From Adiantum capillus-veneris (taxonomy: Eukaryota > Streptophyta > Polypodiopsida > Polypodiales > Pteridaceae), in the NCBI GenBank assembly GCA_014529385.2, contig CM043966.1:41483537-41547536 (forward strand): a DNA stretch of 64,000 nucleotides, written 5' to 3'. Under the pieces are notes generated by a model. It ran no database searches. It had not been told where the DNA came from and saw only the letters and a program-made list of their open reading frames with translations. How positions within the stretch are numbered: position 1 is the stretch's first letter; every line of letters begins with the position of its first letter. Of this stretch, positions 12,476 through 22,729 are shown piece by piece. The position numbers and the translations under genes are program-made.

Positions 12476-13270
12476 ATGAAAGTGCAAATGGCGAGCTTCC
12501 AGTACCCTAGCCTGGACGTGATGCGCGCAGAGATGCTGGACATGAAAGCCAGGCTGCAAGAGCTGCGGGCTTTCGGGGCAGAAGGGGAGGATGAGGATGA
12601 GGCCACGCTGATGGAGCGCCTGCTCGAGGAGATGATGGGGGTGATGGTGGCTCGAACTCAGGAGCAGCATGTCCTGCCTTTGCTTCAAGAGAGCCAGCTT
12701 GGCAAGCTGATGAATGGACTGCGGAAGCACGCTGCCCCCCGCGTGGCTGCCCTTGCCGAGAACATCGTGGCAGCTTGGAAGGACTCGATCATTCGTCATC
12801 AGAGCAGCGCCAAATATGTCGACAAGAAGCCGGCGCAGAAGGTCAAGCATGAAGAGAGCATGAAAATCGAAGAGCAGCCGGCCATGCAGACTAGGGCGGA
12901 TACGCCACCCAAACCAGATAAGAATAGAGTCGGTGCGCCCAAGCTGGCTGGCACGGAAAGAGCAACGCTATCGTCCTCTATGACATTCGAAGAGAAGCTT
13001 GATGCCTCCAAGCGTAAACTTCATACCGCCTACGCGCAGGAGCAAGCAGCTAAACGTCAGCATACCATCCGCGTGCTGGCTCCCTCTCAGCTGCCGTCCA
13101 TGGGCGCCAACTCTGGCCGACGGCCGGCCCTGCCTAGCAAGCAAGCTTTATCTCACCGTGTCCTCATCGCCAAGCGGTTAAACACCTTGGAACATGCAGG
13201 ACGAGCGCGCAATTGCGCCTATGCCGCTCCGCGGCCAGTACATGCGCCCACAAGGGCAATCATCTTGTAG
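12476..13270 (+). CDS. TFIIS N-terminal domain protein, Mediator subunit 26-like
   Basis: A 264-residue intronless frame, GC-rich in AT-rich surroundings, from ATG to TAG. Residues about 40-105 form a TFIIS-N/LW domain: helices around MERLLEEMM and HVLPLLQES, then the signature QLGKLMNGLRKH and WKDSI. Near residues 180-215, EKLDASKRKLHTAYAQ followed by AAKRQHTIRVL matches the C-terminal motif of plant MED26-like proteins. In plants this family links Mediator or elongation factors to RNA polymerase II in the nucleus. Family members I know are longer and usually spliced, so this may be a compact or retroposed copy. The alternative start ATGGCG at 12488 is also reasonable. Confidence 0.8.
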   Translation: MKVQMASFQYPSLDVMRAEMLDMKARLQELRAFGAEGEDEDEATLMERLLEEMMGVMVARTQEQHVLPLLQESQLGKLMNGLRKHAAPRVAALAENIVAAWKDSIIRHQSSAKYVDKKPAQKVKHEESMKIEEQPAMQTRADTPPKPDKNRVGAPKLAGTERATLSSSMTFEEKLDASKRKLHTAYAQEQAAKRQHTIRVLAPSQLPSMGANSGRRPALPSKQALSHRVLIAKRLNTLEHAGRARNCAYAAPRPVHAPTRAIIL

Positions 13271-13461
13271 CTTTGGATCAGATCTATGCATGGCCTTGTT
13301 ACATGGTTCCATTAACAGCTTTTTTCGCTGGCTCAGCAAATAACATTGTATATGGTTGAGGCTTCAATGGAAGAACTTAAGTTTCATACTCTGTAAATTT
13401 TCTTTTGTGCCGGATGCTCATAGTTTTTATTTTACGAGTATTTTTTGTAAAGCATTAACTG

Positions 13462-13465
<4 letters not shown>

Positions 13466-13527
<62 letters not shown>
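13466..13527. repeat. (GT)n/(G)n microsatellite in the 3' flank
   Basis: A (TG)n run followed by an uninterrupted run of about 31 G residues. It lies about 200 bp past the MED26-like stop codon. Long G runs are also a common assembly weak point. Confidence 0.95.
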
Positions 13528-13530
<3 letters not shown>

Positions 13531-13846
13531 GAGCAAAATATTCCACAAACAAAGAAGAGAGAATATTCCACACACATATAGTGAGCTTGATACGAGAGGA
13601 AATTTAGAGTAAAAATGTAAGTTGATCAATTAAGAGTCTGTAGTATTTAATGTGTCACGAGTTTTCAAAGTTTGGATGTATAGCGTGGAAATTTGATATT
13701 CTCTAAACATTAAAACCCTCTTGTGTATACTCTTTCTAGAAGGTCTAAGACAGTTTTGAAGTTATATATGAAAATGAGCCTTGAGATATATGAAGATGAA
13801 AAAGAGGATTTATCGTCAATTGAGAAAAGAGCAATCAATTGAGAAT

Positions 13847-13889
<43 letters not shown>

Positions 13890-13901
13890 GTCGCTTTGTA
13901 G

Positions 13902-13959
13902 ATGTCAGAGAGTATGTATTCATCGACACCTCTATACAACTCAAAGGACTCCATTGAAG
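13902..13959 (+). repeat. Direct repeat flanking the H3-protease element (left copy)
   Basis: Runs from ATGTCAGAGAG to CCATTGAAG. A diverged copy in the same orientation occupies 25890-25948. The two copies lie just outside the two terminal inverted repeats of the element. They are too long and too diverged for an ordinary target-site duplication and may be a pre-existing dispersed repeat. Confidence 0.6.
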
Positions 13960-13981
13960 CTATTTATGTGCGCACACGTGT

Positions 13982-14014
13982 CATTAGGAAATTTTGGAGG
14001 TCATTTGGAGGGCC
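13982..14014 (+). repeat. Left terminal inverted repeat core
   Basis: 33 bp starting CATTAGGAAATTTTGG and ending TTGGAGGGCC. It pairs with 25749-25781, with a single T/C difference. It lies about 320 bp before the first gene of the element. Confidence 0.65.
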
Positions 14015-14335
14015 ATATGAAGAGAGAGAAAAATAGAGCGCGTCCAATGAGCATGAAGGCTACGTTACGTAGGAAAGTACCTGGAAAGACTCAAAAAATA
14101 GGAAAATAGCATAAAACTTTCACGAAACTAAGATTGTAGCATAGTAATTTTCTTCCTTTTACCGAGCTTTTAGGTGCTTGCATGTGGTCCCACTTCTGAT
14201 ATTCTCTCATGGTCATTAACGTACTGGAGTGTGACCATTAAGCCCGCACAAGATATTGGAATTTTAAAACACTTTCCCTCCATTAGAATGCTTTCAAAGT
14301 GAATCTCCCTCCACTAAAGCTTTTCTCTGAGAGTT

Positions 14336-15756
14336 ATGGTATCCACGTCTTCTCGCCCAAGAGCCTCAAGGTGTTTACTGTCTCTCACACCAACAAACAA
14401 CAACAGCACTTTGCCTAGAAGGCCAAGTAGTAGCATATCCTCAATTACAATACCAGCTTCAATAAGTGCAGACAACCAATGGGTTGGACAAAGGATAAAC
14501 AAAGGTTCATGGGTCCTCATGCAACCAAGAAGACCCAAGAGGTCTAGTGGTATCAACGTTTACCGCTCAGCATGGAAGGCCAGGGTGTTGGATTTCAAAG
14601 TTGAGATCGGCAAAAGATCTGTAAAGGAAGTTCTTGTTCAGCATGTGTTTACCCATCTAAAGGTGATAGCAAACGGTGGAAATGTATCAAATATACATCA
14701 ACCACGTTGCAATTGTAAGTGCTCTTGACATGTGAACTTACTGATACTCTCATTATAACTTTTCTTATATATTTTGCAATGTTTCTCCCGCTTGTTATGA
14801 GTAATGTCTCTACTCTTCACAACTCAATTACATTAGATTTGTCATTTGTACTTATTGATACTCTTAGTTTAACTCTTCTTATATATATTGCAGATGTTTA
14901 TCCCTCTTCTTATGAGCAATGGGAGCCTGTGGAGTGCATAATAGGCCTCTTCCATGTTGTACATGCCCATATTGGTTCTCTACAGTACTCAGAGAGGAGC
15001 AGCAAAAGATTGGCTGATGAGGGAATCTTTTTTTATGACCACTTTTACCAACTCAGCTAAGGGAATAAGAATGGAATGTTGGTGAAACTGCCTCTACCGA
15101 CCGATTGGAACACTGTGGACTGGCCAGTTCCCGAGGAAACAATGGTGGAGGCAATGCGAAGTAAGCTCTACAAGGATATACAAAGGTCTCTACGTAGCTC
15201 TATTCCTACCAAACTGGTTAGAATTGCAAACTTTTGTCCTGTTGCACTCTTCATAGAGCTGTTTCATAGCTACAACATCAGAGTTACAAAAACTATGTTC
15301 ATGTGCAAGTCATTTCAGCAGTCATCCTGTGACAAACTTCTTGACAAAGGATGGTATGCAAAGGAAGAGATTGGTTTACGGTGCGAGGTCGCGCTTGATA
15401 CTCTAGTTGTCAAGTACATGATTGCAAGCCAATCACTATTACTCTCATTTTGGTATATGCGATCACAAATGCTAAACGGTAAGTACATTCCTATGGATCA
15501 AGTTTCTGCAGGTTTGGAAGATAATCCTACTGTGGATGTGGAAGTGATTGATAAAGAGAATGGCCTACTATTGGTGGTTACAATAAGGGAGCTATGCAGT
15601 CTTCAGCATTTGCGAAATGACATCATTGAAGAGTCAATGGACAAGGAACTATCATATTTTTCCTTTTTCTTAGCTGGCCGTAAGGTGATGCGGCGAAGAG
15701 AAAAAGATATTTTGTGCAAAGAGTTGGATGGTCGGGTTGAAGTAGTGTCAATGTAA
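14336..15756 (+). pseudogene. Unknown spliced gene at the left end of the element
   Basis: Exon 1 is 14336-14714, with an Arg/Ser-rich start. The donor is TT|GTAAGTG and the acceptor TTGCAG at 14892-14893. Exon 2 from 14894 keeps the frame. The frame runs to 15756 with one in-frame TAA at 15058-15060, so about 413 codons in all. The downstream part is mostly helical, with a hydrophobic stretch around YMIASQSLLLSFWYM. I recognise no family. The single stop is either a nonsense mutation or a missed small intron. Its position next to a terminal repeat, pointing inward, suggests an element-encoded accessory protein. Confidence 0.5.
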
Positions 15757-15891
15757 CAGATATTCTTGTAAACCCAAGTGTATACAAATGACTTTCAAGA
15801 CATGAAGTTTATTGATCTCATTTTTCAATTGTGCCCTGTGAAAAAGTGTGCTTGAAATACATTTCTTTACCACGTCAAATCTCTCTCTGTC

Positions 15892-15954
<63 letters not shown>

Positions 15955-15983
15955 GTTAGACAAGACAAAGACAGATAGAAGAA
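15757..15983. repeat. (CT)n(TA)n microsatellite between convergent genes
   Basis: The short spacer separates the ends of the plus-strand unknown gene and the minus-strand FCP1-like gene. About 15884-15953 is a (CT)n then (AT)n tract. No terminator or other gene was seen. Confidence 0.85.
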
Positions 15984-17048
15984 TCATCTTAATTCATTAG
16001 AAAGTACAAACTCGTCCGTGAACAATGGACTGAGATACAATTTCTGTAAGTATGGAATCAGAATGTCTTCAAGGTAAAAATCGAAGGAATGCCCCTCGAA
16101 AGAAGGTGGTGAGATAGTTGTTCCCGGCGGATTTAGTTCTCCCTTTTCGGGAGTATCATCAATTAGTAGTGTATTAGTTGCATCAAAGGGTACACCGATT
16201 TGGCTAAACGGTTTGTACAAAAGAGGTAATCCTGGTTTTTTAGGGTGGTAGTGGCCCTCAACGGTAACGCATTTTCTTTGATCATACAAAAAGGCAAAAT
16301 CTGACGTGTGAGCTTGGCATACACTGCAAACTATTGCAACTAGTGGCGATAAGTTTTGCCTTTGCATTGAAGACCATATGCCAACTCTGAAGCGCGGAAG
16401 AAGAAACTCAATAAACTCCTTGGTTCGTGGACGAACCATGACTCGACAAGTTCCCATCCGAAACGTTTGCAAATCCTCAAAGGGTCCTCTGTCACCGAGA
16501 GGCACCCTCATCAGCAGCAATCCATTGACGTCCAAGATAATCAACCTCTGTAAAAATTGACAAGTACATATAAGTAGTTAGAAGCTGAACATATTTTGCC
16601 ATACTTGAATAGACATTACCAGAACAACCGTATCTACAGGTAGCAAGGGTCCATACTGGGTCTCTGTAGTGTTCATGTCGTTGTTGCTCTCCTTCGCTTT
16701 ATCTTCATAGTCATCATTCAAATCTTCATCAGGGGTCTCTCCCATGGCCCTTTCTGCCTGATTCAAGGTTGATCGGCTTGCCTCATACATCCTTCCCTGA
16801 TCCATATCATTTTGCTCATCCCTAGGCCTGCTTTCCTCATCCATATCCTTTTGCTCATCTATAGGCCTGCTTTCCTCATCTTGGGTTTCAGCCATAGGCT
16901 CTTTTGGCTGTTCCACTGGCTGACTTGGCTCTTTCATTGTCTCCTCCGGTTGAACCTTAGCAGCTTCCATATGCTCATTTGTCCTTTCCTCATCCTCGAC
17001 TCTTTGATCTTCTGCTGATATGACACGCTCGGCCCGATGCGATTCCAC
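15984..17048 (-). CDS. Acidic linker plus FCP1/NIF-type HAD phosphatase-like domain
   Basis: Two exons: 17048 (open further upstream, to the TGA at 17072-17070) down to 16620, and 16547-15984. They are joined by a 72-bp intron with donor CTG|GTAATG and acceptor TTTTTACAG, frame kept. The first exon is very acidic, with a repeated DEESRP(I/R)DEQ(K/N)DMD. The second is an FCP1-like HAD domain: IILDVNGLLL at its start, RFRVGIWSS, then NTLLIDDTPEKG. FCP1-family enzymes dephosphorylate proteins, classically the RNA polymerase II tail. The second Asp of the DxDx(T/V) motif is Asn here (about 16525), so activity is doubtful. The only good ATG for an independent protein is at 16970. Otherwise it is the 3' half of the H3-protease gene. 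Confidence 0.7.
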
Positions 17049-17069
17049 TGTATCGGATGTAGGGGTTTG

Positions 17070-18735
17070 TCATGGTGGCACGTCATGTTTTGTAAGATCA
17101 ATAGTGTGCTCATCCAAGCCGCTATCTTCAAGCTCTCTAGGGCTAGACATAGTAAGCAGGTGTTGTATTAAACTTACCCGGTATCTTTGCAAATAATCAT
17201 ATGTGTAGTTTTTTAAAGCACTCTGCAAAATTGAAAGACCACATGATGAGAATTATTTTATAGACTAAACCAAAACTAACTGAATGAATTGCCAAATGGG
17301 TACCTTAGTCATGAAAGGTTTTAATGCAAAGTAGCTTTGCAGGACATATTCTGCATGGAGAATACATCTCCAGCCGCAAGAATTCCCATCGGTTTGATTT
17401 GGGACAGGTACTTCTTTGATTGGGGCCTTGTATAGTTCATACCTTCCACATAGCTTGCCATAGGCAAGCAACAACCTCTTTATACAACTGCACAAAGCAA
17501 TCTCAAGATGTTAGCATGAGGCTTCAAATTTACATGGATATCTATAATAAACACTTTCTGACACAAAACACTTACAGCCTAATTTCAGGGTGGGTTCCTT
17601 TTATTGAATTGAACACCCACACTGCTGGTTGGTCAACATCAAGGCATATGAGACTCCAGTGATGGTTGTTCTCATATGGGAAGATGATCACAGTAACTTC
17701 CAGCATAGCACAGTGGCGAAACCAGCTCTCAAAGGTCCCAGATGGACTATTCTTTTGTCTAATAATTACAGACATTTGTGGATCAAGGAGAAACACCTCT
17801 GTGTGAGTGTGCAATGGGAGTTGACTTTTGATCAGACTGCAGAGACTCTACCTGAGTTAGCAAACCTATTATCTGAGTTTTCAAAGCTAGCAAGATAGTA
17901 ACACTTACTTAAGACAAGCATAGATAATTGTGTCTGAAATCTGAGCATCTGGATTCTGCAATAAATCAATGTCCACCTTTTCCAGAGCTAGCTTTCTGGT
18001 TCCATCTACAAATGGTATCTCTGCAAGCAAACCATTCTTCATTGAAAGTAGAGTTTCTTGATTCATTGCCTCTATAGACAGGGTCACATTGCACTCTGTT
18101 TGTTTCTGGGACTCCACTGCTACTTTTGCTTTCTCCTGAAGCTCTGCTTCCCTCATTTCCTCTGTTTGGTGAGCAATAGTCTCTGCCCTTGCCCTTGTAT
18201 TCACATCATGTGTGACATCTACAACTGTGAGCTGTGGCACTAGCTCCGGGGGGTATAACAAAATTTCCCTCATTTTCTTATCCTTGCAGACATTGGGGAC
18301 CAGCAGTTTGTCATACCTCCACCTTATTCTTTTCAATGTCTCACTATCTTTGTCCATTATAGTAACCCTGTGGGCATGGGCTGCAACAATGGTCATGTCA
18401 CTGAAGTACTCCAGTAGGAAGTCCTCAGCTGCTTCCTGTAGAGCCATTAATGCCACCACCTTCCACCTTTTGGTGCCCCAGGTAGCTTCATCACATATGG
18501 ACCTCACCATCCTCTGGAAGGGCAGCTTTGGTATGCATAAATCTACACATTTATGTGCCTTTCTGATTTCTCTGAAAAGTCCCATGCAGGTTTGGAGCTT
18601 CTTCATCCTTGGCCCTTTCAGAATTTTATTTAGTTTTCCAAGTCTTTTCTTTGGGGTTGCTGATCTACCACTTGCTTTCGATGCTAATCCTGGACCCTTG
18701 CCTGCCTTCCTTGCAGTGGCTTTTGTTCTAGCCAT
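17070..18735 (-). CDS. Histone H3 - Ulp1-type (C48) SUMO protease fusion
   Basis: The ATG at 18735-18733 starts MARTKATARK. Residues 1-139 align with histone H3 throughout: FREIRKAHK, IPKLPFQRMVRSI, ALMALQEAAEDFL, HAHRVTIMDKD, KRIRW. K4, R8 and K9 positions are kept; S10 is Ala and the K27 region is lost. A helical Glu/Lys spacer follows, then a C48 domain from LLQNPDAQISDTIIYACL. That domain has the catalytic His in NHHWSLI (17661), Asn for Asp in VFNSI (17610), the oxyanion Gln in NQTDG (17396) and the nucleophile Cys in SCGW (17378). Exons: 18735-17909, 17836-17576, 17487-17304, 17222-17178 and a tail from 17132; introns 1-3 have good GT-AG sites and matching phase. Translation ends at TGA 17072-17070 (about 459 residues), unless that stop is a mutation and the product continues into the FCP1-like part. 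Confidence 0.8.
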
Positions 18736-18815
18736 CTTACTGTACACCAAAAGAAGAGTCTCAATCCCCTTCTCTCTTTCTATGAATCTCTCTCTCTCTC
18801 TCTCTCTCTCTCTTA

Positions 18816-18846
<31 letters not shown>

Positions 18847-18874
18847 CTCCTTTCTATAGCTTAGCATATATAAC

Positions 18875-18918
<44 letters not shown>

Positions 18919-19104
18919 GAATCCACATTACTAAAGGCGCGCACGGACCCCTTTTTAACCTCAACAAGCACGTCTGCGCGCCGTTAGTATAGGGTAAAAT
19001 AACACACCCATACTCTCTCTCTCTCTGTCTCTACTGAATGGACAGTACTAACGGCGCGCATAGACACATGCACTACCGGTATGGCTCTCTACGCGCGCCT
19101 TTGG

Positions 19105-19200
<96 letters not shown>

Positions 19201-19748
19201 ATTTTTGAGATGTGTGTCTGTGTGTAAGTGTGTGTGTTTGTCAGTGTGTGTGTGTGTGTGTGTTTGTGAGTGTGTGTGTGTGTGTGTGTATCTGTGTTTG
19301 TGAGTGTGTGGGTGTGTATGTGTGTGTGTATCTGTGTCTGTGTGTGTGTGGGTGTGTATGTGTGTGTGTGTGTGTGTGTTTGTATTTTAAAGATGTACGT
19401 CTGTGTGTTTGTGTGTGGGTGACAGAAACAGAGATAGAGAGATTTAGGCAAAGGCAGAGGGAGAAGCAGACCTTCTTGTTATGTCGCTGCGTGGCCTTGC
19501 TGTCGGAGACGCAGGCGATGCTCTTGCACACTCTCTCTCTCACTCTCTCACTCACTCACTCTCTTTCACGAGGTGTGTTTTTTCTCTCTCTTGACCGCTT
19601 TATATGGCGTACAAAAAGTATACGGTCTCAATAATGACTACACGTGCGACAGCATGCAAATATATTTTAATTTATAGTGACACGTGGGGCGCCGCCGTGT
19701 GTATCCGTTATAAGTGTGATTTTGAGAGAGAGAGAGAGAGAGAGAGAG

Positions 19749-19842
<94 letters not shown>

Positions 19843-19876
19843 TTAGAGAGACAGAGAGAGAGAGTGATCAGATTGT

Positions 19877-19919
<43 letters not shown>

Positions 19920-20020
19920 TTAGAGAGACAGAGAGAGAGAAAGCGTGATCAGATTGTCACAGAGATAGGGAGAGGGAGAGACACAGATTGAGAGAGAGAT
20001 AGAAAGAGGGAGTCCTTACT

Positions 20021-20097
<77 letters not shown>

Positions 20098-20132
20098 AGA
20101 AAGACCGAGTCCGCTTGACACAGAGAAAAGCA
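18736..20132. promoter_or_regulatory. Shared upstream region of two divergent genes, microsatellite-filled
   Basis: Between the H3-protease ATG (18735, minus) and the next plus-strand ATG (20133). Almost entirely low-complexity: (CT)n at 18786-18844, (GA)n at 18872-18920, (GA)n at 19108-19166, (GT)n and variants at 19169-19390, (GA)n at 19723-19840 and 20022-20100. A palindromic repeat occupies 18930-19105. GA/CT tracts in plant promoters are known binding sites for GAGA-binding (BPC-type) proteins, so this could be a bidirectional promoter. No TATA box stands out. Confidence 0.5.
18930..19105. repeat. Foldback repeat with four GGCGCGC motifs, copy 1
   Basis: Four related 13-mers alternate in orientation: ACTAAAGGCGCGC (18930), GCGCGCCGTTAGT (18976), ACTAACGGCGCGC (19047) and GCGCGCCTTTGGT (19093). 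The same four-motif order occurs in copy 2 at 20.4 kb. It looks like a small foldback or MITE-type element. It is non-coding and flanked by GA tracts. Confidence 0.7.
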
Positions 20133-20313
20133 ATGGAGGAGACACCTCTCTTTGAGTTCCTGCACACCCCACCAAAAAAAGGTGATCTCTCACTCTTTCT
20201 CTCTGTATTTCCAGAAGTTGGTACAAATTGTGTGTGTGTGTGTGTGTGTGTGTGTTGAACAACACACACACACCTCAATACCTATAGTTCCATAGACAGA
20301 GACACAGACACAG

Positions 20314-20392
<79 letters not shown>

Positions 20393-20658
20393 ATTTGTCT
20401 ATTGGACTAAAGGCGCGCGAGGAAGGGAAAGTGCCTTTTGCAACTCTCTCCGTGCGCCGTTAGTATTGTTATTGCTCTCTCAGTTGTACTTAAGGCGCGC
20501 GGAGAGGTTTGCAAAAGGCACTTTTCCTTCCTCGCGCGCCTTTAGTCCAATAGACAAATGCAAAGAGAGAGAGATAGAGAGAGAGAGACTAGGTCTGTTT
20601 CTGTTTGTGCTTTGGTGAGAGACAGGTATATATATATATGAATATATATATCTATATA

Positions 20659-20732
<74 letters not shown>

Positions 20733-22155
20733 GATATATTTATATCTATCGAGAGAGAGAGAGAGATCATGATGGATTGGTTTTGGCAGAATTATCATGT
20801 TTCCTCATGGTTTTGACTTGTTATGTTTCTTGATGAATAGGATTAAGGTCCAGTAGGCAGAAGAGGCTGAAACCAGATCCAGAGCTTGTGCCAGGATTTC
20901 AAACCTTGCAGGCTCAGTTGCTTAATGTATCTACCAAAAGAACTGTTGACTTTTGTCGGGACATATCTGAGGAAAAGTCGCTTGGTGAAGATCAATCAGA
21001 GAGGTCACCAGGGCAAGAAGATCCCTCACCCTACAAGGGTGTGGTGCCCTGTAAAGTACTTCTCAAGAAAAATACAAGAAAGAGAAATATAGACTTCTCA
21101 GATGATGCAGATGTGCTAGAAAGTACAAAATGTAAAGAAAAGGAGGATGTGTCTTCTCTGGAAGACCCAGCTGCAGCTGATGAGAGGCTGTTTGATTTTG
21201 CAGCATCTTGTGGTGCTGGGGACAAGTATGATCTAGTTCATTCTATGTTTAATCCAAAGTTTGACATTGAAGACCTGTTAGCTCAGCACAGTAATTTCTT
21301 GCAGTCCTACAGAGATAAGTTTGAAGTGATGGTGCAGGTAGGAAGGGTTGTTCTGCCTACTATGACACTTGTGCATTTAAATGACTATGGTGGAAAGGGA
21401 CAGGGAGTGAAGAAGTATAGGGAATTACCACCCTCTTGCCGACATTCAGTCTGCCCTTTGCACCAAAAAGAATGCAAACTCATTCAGGAAGCCTTTGGCT
21501 TTATGATTTACCTCAACAGCCTGTTTGGATTCCTCATGCAGAATCCTGATGAGGTGTTAGAGGAGCAGGATGCAGCACCAGATGAGGAATGCGAGGAGAC
21601 AACTCATATGCAAGAAGTCGAGGAGGTTGAAGACACAATCGACCTTGAGGTTGAGGCAATTGAAGTACAAAGAAGTAAGATGCTCTCTGTGAAAACCACA
21701 GAAATCAAACTTCCATTGGATGTCAGTAACTTCACTGAGAAGCATGCTCAGATGATGTTGCGAGCTGTGCCTGACTTCAGGATTGGAGACAGGACCTATA
21801 TCTTCTTACATGATGTGCAAAGTGTGTTTTATTTAAGGGAGGATTTCTCCCTAGCTATTATTTCCAGAGTCCAAGAGGAGAGGAGTGGATTTGTTTCAGA
21901 GGATAGTAGTGATGATGAGGCAATGGAAACATCCAGCAATCCAATGGAATGCCTTCGAAGATGCTTTGAGAAAGCTGAAAAATACAAGGAGACACTACCT
22001 GATGAAGCCACCTTCCAAGCAATAAGACAAAGCCTAAGACCATCGAAAAGTAACAAAGAAGTGGAGGATTGGTTTAACCATTCAGGTCAGGGGTCAACTA
22101 CATCTGTAGACCTGTGGCAAGAAAACCTCTTTCTGCAGGATGAGAGCTTCATGGT

Positions 22156-22213
<58 letters not shown>

Positions 22214-22666
22214 GTGTCATTTCTGACATTGTATGTGCAGTCTTGGATTGCTGACAAGGATGACTTCCTTCGGCGCCGGACAAGAGAGTATCGAGGAAGG
22301 GATGCGGCCCTAGCACAGTACCTTTCAAAGCTCGAGTCGCCGATAGTAGTTTTTCACAATTCCATGTCACAAGAGGGTTCAATAGCAACTTACACATTCA
22401 AGACACTATCACGCTTCTTGGGTGGACCGGTGCTGCCCAAAAGTGCAGATAAAGTCATTCTTGTGGACAAAGTGTTTGCTAGAGATTGTTTTGGTTACTG
22501 CCCAGGCTATACAGGTGGTCGGGCAGCGTATTACTACACCTACACAGCAATGGCACTAGCTCTTGGTAGACAAAACCCAGATGAACTTTTAGAGTATGGC
22601 AAACATCTCATGATTCGTTACAAGGGTGACGTGCCAAAAAACAAAATTGAACCTGCAAAATCTTGA
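20133..22666 (+). CDS. Unknown three-exon gene, about 595 residues, intact
   Basis: Exon 1 is 20133-20181, starting [17 protein letters not shown] with donor G|GTGATC. Intron 1 (20182-20840) holds a hairpin and (GT)n, (CT)n and (TA)n tracts. Exon 2 is 20841-22153, after acceptor GAATAG. Intron 2 is 22154-22240, an 87-bp (CT)n intron with GTAACT and GTGCAG borders. Exon 3 is 22241-22666. Splicing keeps the frame and removes a meaningless Leu-Ser repeat. The protein has a Cys/His cluster ([13 protein letters not shown]), an acidic stretch rich in EEVED, and a Tyr/Gly-rich C-terminal part ([14 protein letters not shown]). I recognise no family. It is divergent from the H3-protease gene and carries no in-frame stops, unlike its neighbours. 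Confidence 0.65.
20387..20572. repeat. Near-perfect hairpin in intron 1, foldback copy 2
   Basis: Arms of about 75 bp (20387-20458 and 20494-20572) are nearly perfect inverted copies with a loop of about 35 bp. Motif order ACTAAAGGCGCGC (20406), TGCGCCGTTAGT (20453), ACTTAAGGCGCGC (20488), GCGCGCCTTTAGT (20534) repeats that of 18930-19105. The transcript would form a long stable stem. It is either a MITE or a small-RNA-producing hairpin. Confidence 0.8.
20630..20745. repeat. (TA)n microsatellite in intron 1
   Basis: A long alternating TA run with short interruptions, inside the first intron of the 20133-22666 gene. Confidence 0.95.
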
Positions 22667-22729
22667 TACACTTCAAGTACCAATTGTATAAGATCATGTA
22701 TTACATAAATTTTGTACAATGTCATCCAC

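Noticed and set aside
18736-18867. Upstream in-frame ATG adding 44 residues before the histone-like start
   Set aside because: The extra residues come from a (CT)n tract (Arg-Glu repeats), while MARTK at 18735 is the exact histone H3 N-terminus.
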